From Unio delphinus (lineage: Eukaryota; Mollusca; Bivalvia; Unionida; Unionidae), in contig JAQISU010000193.1 in the NCBI GenBank assembly GCA_029339505.1, positions 2,573,501 through 2,637,500 on the forward strand: a stretch of 64,000 nt of DNA, read 5' to 3'. The notes beneath the pieces are model-generated. The model was not told the DNA's origin. It saw only the letters and a program-made list of their open reading frames with translations, and searched no databases. Made by a program: the position numbers and the translations under genes. Of the stretch, positions 25,101 through 31,718 are shown piece after piece (position 1 is the first letter of the stretch; each line of letters begins with the position of its first letter).

Positions 25101-26188
25101 TAATCCCTGTATGTCATCTTGAATGAAGCTCTTGACTTTTGTCTCTGCATAAATGGTTCTGATTCTGGATGAGATAATTTTTTTCGTTTTATTTCATTAA
25201 TTGTTAGAAATGCAACGCACATGTATAGATTTGTATATTTCCCCACAGTCAAGTCAAAACTGTCTTTATGTTCGATATTACAACTGAGCACCAATAATTT
25301 TAACACCTAGAACCTTAATAACAATGAGTGAACCTGCAACTAAAAAGAGACAAATTTTAAAGCTGGAGAAAATATTTATTGTAACTGAAAGAATTGAAAT
25401 AAAGCAGACCACTCGCAACAAAGTGGTTTAAACGTCGGCAAAACAAATTTAGTTTCTTATAAAGGAAAAGGTGTGATTCAGAAATGATTTCATATTCAAA
25501 ATTATGTGATCATCACAAGAACATGTGATTTCATGTTTAATGATAAAAGTATATCTTTAGTGCAATATATTTTGTTTTTAGATGAATGCCTACAATATTT
25601 TAGCGAAGAACTTTTAATAAATAATAGAACATATGTACAGTGAATGTGGTTATTTTTCTTGAAATTATTATAAAACTATATCTTGGAATCTGGTCTTTTT
25701 GTACAAACGTGCTGTCTTGAGAGACCACTTTTTGTTGGCAGAAGGGGTGGTCTTTCATAACAGGTTTTACTGTAATAATAATAATAAAAATAATAATAAT
25801 AATAATATTAATAATAATAGTTTCCAACAGTGTACATGGCTGATGGTTGTAAAATGGCAGACAGATATGACCAACCAAATCAACAAAAGTGAAATATGAA
25901 ATTATTTCCTAATTTATATTCTTACTGACTGTGTTTATGTCGACTGAGAGTTTAAAAGACATAAGATCTGATTCTGATGGGAGGATATGATAATGTGTAC
26001 AAAACCAGGGACAAACTGAAATCAATATGTTCTTGATAGGGCCTATAGAAGTTGGGCTTGTTGTTAAACCCTGTTCAAAACAACTTCATGAACTTTTACC
26101 TTGACCTGTTGCACCAAGAGCATCCAGACAACTGATAGGCTTGCCTCTCATCTTGGATTCCACAACAAGTGTACAAAGCACTGCCTCC
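986..26188 (-). CDS. TRMT1L: TRMT1L-like tRNA guanine-N2 dimethyltransferase, seven C-terminal exons (N-terminus not found)
   Basis: Spliced gene: 26106-26188, 22088-22334, 19960-20175, 15489-15679, 13164-13242, 2879-3433, 986-1115 (1,501 coding bases, about 500 residues). TRM1-family enzymes use S-adenosylmethionine to methylate the N2 amine of a tRNA guanosine; the animal paralogue TRMT1L is reported to act on tyrosine tRNA. Visible in order: SAM-binding motif I (LDALGATGIVGFQ), an acidic SAM-ribose segment (ISDRDSEAVDVI), motif IV with Asn for the usual Asp (YLNPYGNYL), the TRM1 body (VSADISPLFARS, VVIAAAAR), a cysteine-rich part (LLHCQMCEERAF, LQCDCYAN), a Ser-rich acidic linker with a basic nuclear-localisation-like stretch (AKRIKY), and the C-terminal module (FYHNLHRMKF, FKASRTHFDQYSIRTNA) typical of the family. 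All junctions are GT/AG and phases agree. The zinc-finger N-terminus expected of TRMT1L was not located upstream. Orthology to TRMT1L rather than TRMT1 rests on the cysteine-rich and C-terminal segments. Confidence 0.9.
1550..2199 (+). repeat. Pair of about 75-bp direct repeats (1550-1625 and 2125-2199)
   Basis: Both copies share CCATGCCCCATTAG, GCCAACACAG and a GTGGAAGCA...AATxTGTCA ending, at roughly 80% identity. They lie in the last TRMT1L-like intron, 575 bp apart. They could be fragments of a dispersed element; no terminal structure was seen. A shorter two-copy repeat of about 31 bp lies between them at 1784-1840. Confidence 0.6.
2879..3433 (-). CDS. TRMT1L: TRMT1L-like exon F (acidic/Ser linker, nuclear-localisation-like region)
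   Basis: Starts with KGEIFNGEFIQRMIKTSEEM, aligned to the family block after LGPxW, then a long low-complexity Ser/Glu/Asn linker, a basic cluster (KRSCDKSEGPQAKRIKY) and the conserved CFYHNLHRMKFKATQLPK. Acceptor TTTTACAG, donor GTAAGT. At 555 bases it is the longest exon; the linker is poorly conserved in the family. The 30-bp minisatellite begins about 35 bases upstream of its acceptor. Plus-strand frames across it are shadows. Confidence 0.9.
3467..5668 (+). repeat. 30-bp minisatellite, about 73 units, two sub-domains
   Basis: Units contain GGTGGTAAGGCCAGTATGG followed by a TATAGTCAAT-type half. From about 3600 to 4010 units are nearly uniform at 30 bp. From about 4490 to 5580 a 60-bp dimer dominates, alternating a GGTAAGGCCAGCATGG unit with a GGTTAGGCCAGTATCATT unit. 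The first sub-domain is open on both strands simply because 30 is divisible by three. It lies in the intron upstream (in gene direction) of exon F and starts about 35 bases from that exon's acceptor. Confidence 0.95.
6190..7315 (+). repeat. About 52-bp minisatellite, roughly 21 degenerate units
   Basis: Units share ACTCCTACCATGTCCATTTG, TCTTTGCATGTACTGTCTAT and a GTCACAA segment. Spacing between successive TGTCCATTTG cores is mostly 51-52 bases, with insertions in some units. The open frames here are cysteine-rich by chance of the repeat and stop often. Same TRMT1L-like intron as the 30-bp array. Confidence 0.9.
7341..7535 (+). repeat. 57/58-bp repeat, three units
   Basis: GTATGGACATTACTGTAG-type cores at about 7351, 7408 and 7466, each followed by a TTTTGGTCTTA segment and a GGGAAGTGGTAGG segment. 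The unit length is close to the 57-bp satellite at 36.6 kb, but the sequence is unrelated. Confidence 0.85.
7540..8105. other. Intron sequence without recognised features
   Basis: AT-rich intronic sequence. At about 8034-8068 a short TAGG tract passes into a GT tract. No coding signal seen. Confidence 0.6.
8492..9123. mobile_element. Nested TTAA-flanked inverted-repeat element (piggyBac-like MITE)
   Basis: TTAACACATTAACCCCT at the left is mirrored by GGGGTTAATGTGTTAA at the right. CCCC/GGGG ends next to TTAA recall piggyBac-type target sites, but no transposase is present. Either the inner (8500-9115) or outer (8492-9123) TTAA pair could be the target duplication. It contains a long poly-A run at about 8897-8919. 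Confidence 0.6.
9237..9351. repeat. Long near-perfect hairpin, 49-bp arms with 17-bp loop
   Basis: Arms 9237-9285 and 9303-9351 are reverse complements with about one mismatch; they start CTTAAAAAAGACAAT and end at TCATGTGA before the loop. It lies inside the 8.1-10 kb transposon relic and could be a small foldback element or part of that element's interior. Confidence 0.9.
9990..10970. other. Intron sequence without recognised features
   Basis: No exon, repeat or element recognised on either strand apart from short homopolymers (poly-G near 10110). Open frames here are short and resemble nothing known. Confidence 0.5.
11011..11115 (+). mobile_element. SINE fragment (3' half)
   Basis: Matches the 3' part of the full SINE at 32260-32516: TTCTTCTTCCACCAATAATA, TGGCCGCCATGTATAGCCTA, AATGGCGTTAAA and an ACAACAACA tail. 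The tRNA-like 5' head is missing. Confidence 0.85.
11116..13160. other. Intron sequence without recognised exons
   Basis: Contains a GT run at about 11791-11806. A 96-codon minus-strand frame at 12028-12318 resembles no known protein and has no family-consistent splice context. Nothing else is supported. Confidence 0.5.
13164..13242 (-). CDS. TRMT1L: TRMT1L-like exon E (CxC, PGKT segment)
   Basis: Short 79-base exon encoding EPYKLLQCDCYANTPGKT then GIVLGPMW. It matches the TRMT1L block in which a CxC pair is followed by PGKT and LGPLW. Acceptor TTTCAG, donor GTAGGT; the Trp codon is split and completed by exon F. Together with HCQMC in exon D, the cysteines could form a metal site; that is inference. 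Confidence 0.88.
13529..13721 (+). repeat. 32-bp minisatellite, about six units
   Basis: ATTATTAGAATTCCATGAAC cores repeat at 32-base steps (about 13597, 13629, 13661, 13692), each with a CAGAGTTCCAAG segment. Each unit contains an EcoRI-type GAATTC. Intronic. Confidence 0.9.
13875..14098 (+). repeat. 114-bp tandem duplication
   Basis: GCCTAATTCTCTAACCAATT occurs at about 13883 and 13997, and each copy continues through a CACTGGCTGTGT segment to TTTGCCTGATCTAATTAAT. Each unit is itself a diverged dimer of the GCC(T/C)AATTCTC core. Confidence 0.85.
14295..14455. mobile_element. Short inverted-repeat element (MITE-like), related to 25695-25775
   Basis: The left end GTAAAACCGGTCTTGAGAGA is mirrored by GGTCTTTCAAGACAGATTCT at the right. 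The TTGGCAGAAGG and GGTCTTTC segments recur at 25695-25775, so this is a dispersed family. No coding capacity. Confidence 0.55.
14476..14610 (+). repeat. 18-bp minisatellite, about seven units
   Basis: Repeats of ATGGGCTTATCAACTAGC with single-base variants. It is open in both directions because 18 is divisible by three; the apparent peptides are repeat artefacts. Confidence 0.9.
14975..15170 (+). repeat. 48-bp minisatellite grading into 24-bp units
   Basis: ATGCATRAATATTGATAACA cores sit at about 14981, 15029 and 15077. The 3' end has shorter units with ACATGAAAATTGATTACAC. Intronic. Confidence 0.85.
15489..15679 (-). CDS. TRMT1L: TRMT1L-like exon D (TRM1 body, cysteine pair)
   Basis: The split Arg codon AG|A continues into CASRYNKGTEVLYTV, NDYFLIVLRVGRGQ and ISYLLHCQMCEERAF. 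This parallels the TRMT1L stretch in which a basic and hydrophobic strand precedes HCxxCEER. The acceptor is a weak TTCAAG and the donor GTAATT. No in-frame stop occurs across 191 bases. Plus-strand reading frames over this exon are shadows. Confidence 0.9.
15910..16080 (+). repeat. 45-bp minisatellite, four units
   Basis: TTCATTATGTCAACAACATT occurs at about 15921, 15966, 16011 and 16053, each copy followed by CATAATTTCTCATGCTGTGG except the last. Copies are almost identical, suggesting recent expansion. It lies about 230 bases upstream (in gene direction) of exon D. Confidence 0.92.
16439..16566 (-). mobile_element. tRNA-derived SINE (second family)
   Basis: On the minus strand: an A-box-like TGGCCTAGTGGTTAGAGTG and a B-box-like GGTTTGATCCCC, followed by a tRNA-unrelated part with a TGCCTCACTTGGCGCTCAAC segment. 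The tRNA-like part is fused to this body and lacks a clean acceptor stem, so it is a SINE and not a tRNA gene. It differs from the family at 32.3 kb. Confidence 0.75.
16570..18080. other. Intron sequence, one unexplained short open frame
   Basis: A minus-strand frame of 68 codons at 17123-17329 is Lys/Glu-rich with coiled-coil character (KLELEREKALVEKEKKRL) and a CxxC pair. It does not belong to the TRM1 family, and no partner exon was found. It may be a transposon-gene remnant. Otherwise nothing is recognised. Confidence 0.35.
18088..18592 (+). repeat. 28-bp minisatellite, first locus, about 18 units
   Basis: Units contain CCATGCCATATTTCCCAAGA then TTACTGGT, with CAC/CCC and GAATAC/GATTAC variants. 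The 28-bp unit shifts frame at each copy, so all three plus frames look open and repetitive; none is coding. Confidence 0.93.
19350..19695 (+). repeat. 28-bp minisatellite, second locus, about 12 units
   Basis: Same unit as at 18088-18592 (ATGCCATATTTCCCAAGATT), separated from it by about 750 bases of unrelated sequence, in the same intron between exons D and C. Confidence 0.93.
19960..20175 (-). CDS. TRMT1L: TRMT1L-like exon C (catalytic motif IV and TRM1 core)
   Basis: Encodes YLNPYGNYLCTYLDSLFSRL, then CLVSADISPLFARS, QYGAHVMKTDYMKEM and ARVVIAAAAR, an uninterrupted match to the TRM1 core. Family members carry Asp-Pro-Phe/Tyr-Gly here; this copy has AAT (Asn) for the Asp. Acceptor TTCCAG, donor GTAAAT; 216 bases, entering with one base and leaving with two. 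Confidence 0.92.
20180..20700. other. Intron sequence without recognised features
   Basis: AT-rich intron between exons C and B; nothing recognised apart from simple runs. Confidence 0.5.
20715..20890 (+). repeat. Degenerate 35-40-bp AT-rich tandem repeat
   Basis: Recurring AATAGCTTACCTCTATAAAT and GTAATAAATGA segments, four to five diverged copies. Intronic. Confidence 0.7.
20891..22080. other. Intron sequence; small local duplication only
   Basis: A two-copy local repeat near 21950-22085 shares CTTACACAAACTCAAA and CTTCCA segments next to exon B. Nothing else recognised. Confidence 0.5.
22088..22334 (-). CDS. TRMT1L: TRMT1L-like exon B (SAM-binding domain)
   Basis: Starts after a TTGCAG acceptor and continues motif I (GIVGFQ), followed by VVISDRDSEAVDVI, the position of the acidic residue that contacts the SAM ribose, and a variable loop with Asp/Pro-rich sequence. 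It ends in MEAFEF and two bases GT before a strong GTAAGT donor. The next exon completes the Val codon, giving EFVYLNPYG. Confidence 0.9.
22340..23525. other. Intron sequence with AAT microsatellite and a dispersed repeat
   Basis: An AAT/AAC/GAT trinucleotide tract lies at about 22988-23041. At 23395-23435 a CTTAGTCTGGTTCCCTGCTT segment is the inverted counterpart of AAGCAGGGAACCAGACTAAG at about 13034-13053, marking a small dispersed repeat. No exon recognised. Confidence 0.55.
23533..24628. mobile_element. 1.1-kb TIR element with 6-bp target duplication, non-autonomous
   Basis: CATAGCTGCCAAC at the left end and its reverse complement GTTGGCAGCTATG at the right end, each directly flanked by TCGTGG (23527-23532 and 24629-24634). 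No transposase frame. The superfamily is unclear: the termini resemble hAT ends, but an 8-bp duplication would be expected there. Confidence 0.75.
24640..26100. other. Intron sequence with a MITE-like fragment and AAT tract
   Basis: At 25695-25775 an inverted-repeat fragment related to 14295-14455 ends in GGTTTTACTG. It runs into an AAT-rich tract at about 25775-25822. No exon recognised between exons B and A. Confidence 0.55.
26106..26188 (-). CDS. TRMT1L: TRMT1L-like exon A (SAM motif I, first half)
   Basis: Encodes EAVLCTLVVESKMRG then KPISCLDALGAT, the segment leading into the glycine-rich SAM-binding loop. The acceptor is a TTTACAG on the minus strand; the donor is GTCAAG, which leaves one base G that joins GA of the next exon to make the Gly of GATG. 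An alternative donor ten bases later (GTAAAA) would break the family pattern. It is the most upstream exon recognised. Confidence 0.88.
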
Positions 26189-26189
26189 C

Positions 26190-27180
26190 TGTAAATGAAA
26201 CATGGATCATTTAATTTTTCCTCCAAGTTCAAGCAGGCATTTTGACAGACTCCAGACACACAAGAACATGCCTGTTTGTAATATATAAATTCAAACACAA
26301 TGTCTAGACACTCCGTAGATCTTATCTGATTGTAACAGTAAAGCATAAGTTTATCCCTATGATTTGCTACAGATTTCACATGAGTTTATCTTTTTCCTTT
26401 TTTAACAAACTTTATTTACAAAGTATTTCTCTCACCATTATGTCACTATATTGGTTACTTAAATTTCATCTGTTTGGCAAAGGCCGTTTGTTTTATTGAA
26501 ATCTATATCTGTTTTATTGAAATCTATATCTGTTTTAATTTTTCTACCACCAGTACTGCCTGTCTATTGGCATTGTATCAGTATTTTATATGAACACCAA
26601 CAAGATTTATTCTCATATGTTTGACAAGAGTGTCAACACTCACACAACACCAGTGTTATTTTGATAATTTCGGGTGTGAAAAACAGTCCATGCATGACAT
26701 TTACAGTAACTGTCAAATTTCAATAAATCTTATTACCCATTTGATCCAGCGAAATGTATATCATTATATATGAAAAAGTACATGATATATTCAAAGACAA
26801 TGCAATTCTGAATTAATTCAGTGTTTAAGTTTATCACTGTTCACACAAATATTAGTAACATTAGAGACTATAAAAAAGGAACAGTGATAAAGTCATCAAT
26901 GCTTTCATACTGTTATTTCACTGGAACTAGTTTTGTCAGAAATTCAGCTGCTGACAGTCCTCTATAATTACTGAAGACAACATACTTGAGAATCCCACAT
27001 TACTTGATTGACACTGAATTGTTCTGTATTACGATACTTTGGAAAAGAGTGCACTCTATTCAATAAGCCTGATAGGCAATATATTCACTGTAAAGCCAAC
27101 CTTAACTATCTGTTACTTTACTTTACAGCGTTTTTATTGTGCATCTCATGCCATAGATCAAAATTACGGCAAAGGCATGG
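26190..27180. other. Region upstream of exon A, no exon recognised
   Basis: The TRMT1L N-terminal exon carrying the expected FNPxMxxNR-type segment should lie on the minus strand here or further right, but none could be read. A 28-base duplication lies near 26485-26540. Confidence 0.4.
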
Positions 27181-27183
27181 TCT

Positions 27184-27520
27184 AAAATGAACCCTGCATA
27201 TCAGCACGAAAGGTCTAGAATGAACCCTGCATATCAACACGAAAGGTCTAGAATGAACCTTGCATATCAGCAAGAAAGGTCTAGAATGAACCTTGCATAT
27301 CATCAAGAAAGGTCTAAAATGAACACTGCATATCAGCAAGAAAGGTCTAGAATGAACCCTGAATATCAGCAAGAAAGGTCTAGAATGAACCCTGGATATC
27401 AGCAAGAAAGATCTAGAATGAACCCTGCATATCAGCAAGAAAGGTCTAGAATGAACCCTGCATATCAGCAAGAAAGGTCTAGAATTAACACTGCATATCA
27501 GCAAGAAAATGCTCAAGAAT
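27184..27520 (+). repeat. 33-bp minisatellite, about ten units
   Basis: Units contain AGGTCTAGAATGAACCCTGC then ATATCAGCAAGAA. Each carries an XbaI-type TCTAGA. An 11-residue period appears on the plus strand and an open frame on the minus strand, both explained by 33 being divisible by three. Confidence 0.93.
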
Positions 27521-27811
27521 GAAAGAAGTTGTAAAGATATATATTTGCCTATGCCAGTAAGATGAGGTGGTTTTGTGCTGATCACAGACAGGACTTGCAT
27601 ATCTGACTCGTGCAAATCTGACTTCAAATTATAACCCAACCAAAACTAAAAGATAATAACTTGTGAGTCACCAAAACAGTGTATCTACAGCATGATATTG
27701 TATTTTACCTCAAAAATCACTCTGCACTATCTAATATAAAAGGTGTCTACTGGTAGTTGGATTTGCCACATATGCCTGGTGATTCATGTAATAATAATAA
27801 TAATAATAATA

Positions 27812-29033
27812 ATATTCACGCATATATCCCGCACACGCAGATAATCCGCACCCTCATATAGCCCGCGGGTTTTGGGGTTTTGTGTAAAAAATCGTTGGCA
27901 TAACCCGCACCTTTGTATAACCCGCAACCATAGATACATTTAAACAGCTACAATCGGAAATGAAATCAATTACAGGATCGCGGGGCTTCGCTGATGTAGC
28001 AAACTGCGATTCTGTTTTCCGTTTTGGTGACAAAATATACCATCTGGTGATATTTGTGGCGACACCAATTTTGGCTGATAAAAACCGTATATACAGTCTT
28101 GCGTTTGGAGTAGAGAAAATCAAAGGCACCATGACAGGAAACAATGTACTGGAATATATTGTTAAAATAACAAGTCCTTGTCTCATACTGACAAACCACA
28201 CTAACAGTGCACTGTTATATCATAATCCGCTAATGATGATATCTGGCCTTATTACTTTATGCAACTGACTAGTTAAAATCCGAATCCTCAGAAGGCGGAA
28301 ACGTAAAATGAGTACAGTCAAGCAGATGACACTAATTTAAAAACAAATACCAGATGGAAGAAGAAAAAATACGTTTGCTGACACTTCAAAGAGAACTGAT
28401 TACCTTTGAAGCACTGATATATACTAAACAAATAAAACAAATCTGTTTCAATGTTCTACAATTATCTGAAGTTGCCGCAGCAATAACAAACAGGTATTTG
28501 TTTGACCCTTCAACTGGAGCCTTTAGCGGCGCCATCATCAAAGTAAGCCGACGACCTTTGCTCAAAAAAAGTCAGCAAAAAACACGGTATACAGTGCTTG
28601 TGTGCGTTGGCTGTCTATAGGAGCTGTGCCTCAACTACAGGCTACATAAACACGGACATTTCTAAATAATCTTGTATTCTTGTGAAGTGTATTCTTGTGA
28701 AGTGTAGATTCGAGTTTAAATAATTTCTTTCTGTTTAATTTAAAAAATGCCGAAACGAAAGTCTTACACAGCCGACTTCAAGCTAACTGCCATTGCGTAT
28801 GCTGAAGTGCATGGCAATAGAGCCACAGGCAGAAAATTTGATATTGATGAGAGTTGCAAAACAAAACTAGAACAATATATGTTATGTAGTTACATTTTTC
28901 AAACAATATATTGAAATATTATTATGTGCAAAAAAATTGTGATATAGCCCGCACCCTTATATAACCCGCACCCCCACTGCGGGGTTTGTAAAATCTGGTA
29001 TAACACGCGGGATATATGCGGGAAAATACGGTA
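27812..29033 (+). mobile_element. Deleted CENP-B/pogo-type DNA transposon with GC-rich TIRs
   Basis: The left end CGCATATATCCCGC and the right end GCGGGATATATGCG are inverted. Sub-terminal CCGCACCCTCATATAGCCCG and GCCCGCACCCTTATATAACC motifs recur at both ends. The left end abuts an AAT microsatellite (27790-27813) that has obscured the target duplication. Inside is the start of a transposase-like gene (28747-28914); the rest of the gene is deleted, so the copy is non-autonomous. Confidence 0.8.
28747..28914 (+). pseudogene. Truncated transposase N-terminus (CENP-B/pogo-like helix-turn-helix)
   Basis: Starts MPKRKSYTADFKLTAIAYAE and continues EVHGNRATGRKFDIDES, the typical first helix-turn-helix of Tigger/pogo-like transposases. 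After about 37 residues the similarity stops and the frame ends at TGA (28912-28914). The DDE domain is absent, as expected for an internally deleted copy. Confidence 0.75.
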
Positions 29034-29039
29034 TATATG

Positions 29040-29640
29040 TTGCTTAAAGCTTAAATAAACTTTTAATGCACCTGGAAGTTGAAGGAATATGTTCAATAAA
29101 AAACAGCAGTAAACTGATATATTTACAGTACAGTGTTTAAATTAACAGTCTTGATATTTTTCTCAACAGAGAAGATGCCTCAAAACAATGTCTGTTCTCA
29201 AAACTGAGCAAATTACAGATTAGCATTTGTAATAACTCTTTTGCCACAAAAAAACTAAGATTGGACTGTAATATTACTCTCACAAATTTGCTCTTTGAGT
29301 ACTTGTAACCTTGCTTCTTTCACATATGGTATAAACTCAAACACTGAAAAAAATTTTATAAAAGATTATTAATGAAAATTTAAGAGATAACATATAGAGA
29401 ACCAAATATGTTGGTAAGTGTAAAATGAGCATGCAAAATGGACCTCCCAATTGCAAAAAAATTGATTTATCAATAAAAGCCTTCAAGGGTTTTATTTTAT
29501 GTTTAAAAGAAATATATGTTATAGAAATATGTAAATAAACTTTGGTTTAACCAAAAGTGTTCCTCAGTGCATATGGCATATGTGAAAATTATTCTTTTCT
29601 AAACGTAGCAAAGTTTCCTTATCAGCCAGGAGCCATGTAC
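29040..29640. other. Intergenic or intronic sequence, one doubtful exon-like stretch
   Basis: The minus strand at 29284-29343 has an acceptor, an open frame (FEFIPYVKEARLQVLKEQI) and a GTGAGA donor, but its phase does not fit TRMT1L-like exon A and it matches nothing recalled. Otherwise nothing is seen. Confidence 0.3.
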
Positions 29641-29883
29641 TTGTTTGTTTGTTTAGGGTTTTACGCCATTTTTCAGCACACGATAGGCTATACATGGCAG
29701 CCAGTATTATTGGCGGAGGAAGAACCCAGGAAAACCCCCAGAAAACCACCGACCCACGAGAAGCTACTGGCAAGCTTTCTCACATAACTACATAAGCCGA
29801 ATCTTAAACTCGAACCCACACAGACAGAGGTCAGACAGCAGTGATACCTAATGGAAAGCACGTTAGACCACTCTTGGCCCCTC
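29641..29883 (-). mobile_element. tRNA-derived SINE, minus orientation
   Basis: Reverse complement of the family at 32260-32516: a GGGCCAAGAGTGGTCTAA head (A-box region), a GGGTTCGAGTTTAAG B-box, GGTTCTTCCTCCGCCAATAA and an AATGGCGTAAAACCCTAAAC 3' end with an AAAC-type tail. Near full length. Confidence 0.85.
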
Positions 29884-30021
29884 AGTGCCATGTGCTTTAC
29901 CTGGCTATGTAAAAAAAACAAATGGCATGTCAACAGGGTCTTCATCCTCCATGTGGTGACTTGTCTTTTCAGGACACACCATGAAATCGTGAAAATATTT
30001 GTTTTGACTACTCCATCAATG

Positions 30022-30261
30022 AGGGACCCAATGGCTGAGTGGTCTAAAGTGCTCACTGTTCCCATTAACTGACATCTCATCTCTGTGTGGGTCAAGTCTC
30101 AAGCTCTGCTAACATAGATATGTGAGAAAGCCTGTCAGTAGCTGTTCATCGGTCAGTGGTTATTCTTTGGGTTTTCTAACGTTCTTCCTCCACCAGTTAT
30201 AAAGGCCACCACGTATAGCCTATCTTCTGCATAAAAATGGTGTTAAACCCTACAACAACTT
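30022..30261 (+). mobile_element. tRNA-derived SINE, plus orientation, diverged
   Basis: Head with ATGGCTGAGTGGTCTAAAGT (A-box), a diverged GGGTCAAGTCTC B-box, a TATGTGAGAAAGCC segment and an AATGGTGTTAAACCCTACAA end. It is about 140 bases from the opposite-orientation copy at 29641-29883. Confidence 0.85.
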
Positions 30262-31607
30262 CATTGATGAACAAATGAAATGGCTGCAAAGCAGAAAAAT
30301 ACTGATATTTTCCATTGGAATGGTAAAAAATTTATAAAAAAAAAAAGAAACAACTGTGCTATAAAAAAATTGATGGACATTGATAACCTACACATACTTA
30401 CAAATTTGATAATGATTTTAAATGGCATGCTATTTAATTAATGTAAATTGTTTGACCTTCTCAAACTCATTGTCCTTGTTAGGGGAAAAGCCACTAACCT
30501 CAACTTACTTTGGCAACTTACTGGGTTACCCACTAACTTTTAAATCTAATGGGAGCCTCTGAAAAGGGACATTTTTAAATTTGTTTACACAAGTTATTTA
30601 GATTATGAAGCATATATTATAACTAAAAACGTTTATTAATATTTCACTTGCCAGAATGTGATATAAGCCAGGAATACCAAACTGTATTAAGTTGAAGTAT
30701 GTTTCTTTAATGAAACATATAAGAGTATACTAATACTGAAGAAAGTGTTTTGATACTTTGTTTCATTCAAAATTCTTATCATTCTTTCATCCGATTTCAG
30801 GATTGCTGGAATCTATTGTATTACAGCCAAATGAAAAATAGGCCAATTAAACTTAAAAACATGTCCATTTGCTTTGTGAGAATTTGAATTTATTAGTAAA
30901 ACCACACGACTAAAAAATTATGACTTCCAATTTGTAGAGAAGCGCCGATATTGGCTGCCTTCTCTGTGTGATATTCCTAAAACTTTGATTTATGGCTTCG
31001 ATGTTAATCGAAATCGAAACACGCTACACAGCGATATTATTTGGGCAGTATGACCAAGAAACCCAGAACATTAATATCAGGATCGATGTCGAACACTGCA
31101 AGACTATTATGCATAACAGAAGACATCAATGCTTTCTTTTTCTCTGCACGTGGAGACCATGACTCGGATGATGGGTCTGAGATAACCAGACGGAGATATA
31201 AATGGTACGGTAAGCAAAACAGTTATGATCTCAAATATACAATCCTATACGAGCTCCTGTTGTTTCCAACTCATTAACCTGATAGTAGACATCTTTGCAT
31301 TGTACGTCTTTGATTTGTTTCCCAAACCATCTGACCCGTTGGTCACGATATTAACATTTAGCTCATGAATAATTTCTTCCATTTATTTTTTACTACTAGT
31401 AATATTACGTTGCTAAATAATCAACACCTATATTCGACCACATGGGCATCGCCTCACCCGTGAAGAGTTACCGGAAACAGGCAGGAATAACACTTGATCA
31501 TGGCCATGAAGGAGGGCAATTTGGAATAAACCATTCTTGAGAAATTGACCGGAAAGCCCAGTCGATTTTTACTAAATAAACAAGAAACTTTTCTTTAAAA
31601 TCGTTTG
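30262..31607. other. Region between divergent genes (likely promoters/5' UTR), unresolved
   Basis: The 5' flank of the SLC5A gene and possibly the start of the TRMT1L-like gene lie here. A plus-strand frame from 31041 reads into a possible donor (TACG|GTAAGC near 31208) and could be an untranslated first exon. No protein similarity was recognised and no TATA-type promoter can be assigned with confidence. Confidence 0.35.
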
Positions 31608-31718
31608 ATGATGAGTGACCAGCAATCAGGGTCAACGATTTTGGGGACATCCTTGCACGCTGGCGATGTAGCCGTCATAGTAGTTTACTTTGCTTTCGTT
31701 TTGTTTGTCGGATTATGG
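31608..31718 (+). CDS. SLC5A exon 1 (start, first transmembrane helix)
   Basis: Two adjacent ATGs (31608 and 31611); an in-frame TAA at 31596-31598 shows that coding begins here. It encodes [20 protein letters not shown] then [17 protein letters not shown], a hydrophobic helix typical of the SGLT N-terminus. The donor is GTGAGT. No signal peptide is expected for this family. Confidence 0.88.

Noticed and set aside
27118..27639. 173-codon minus-strand frame with RPFLLICRVHS repeats
   Set aside because: Mirror of the 33-bp minisatellite; the plus strand is equally open.
29284..29343. Possible upstream exon of the TRMT1L-like gene (FEFIPYVKEARLQVLKEQI)
   Set aside because: It leaves one base whereas exon A needs two, and no similarity to the expected N-terminal segment was recognised.
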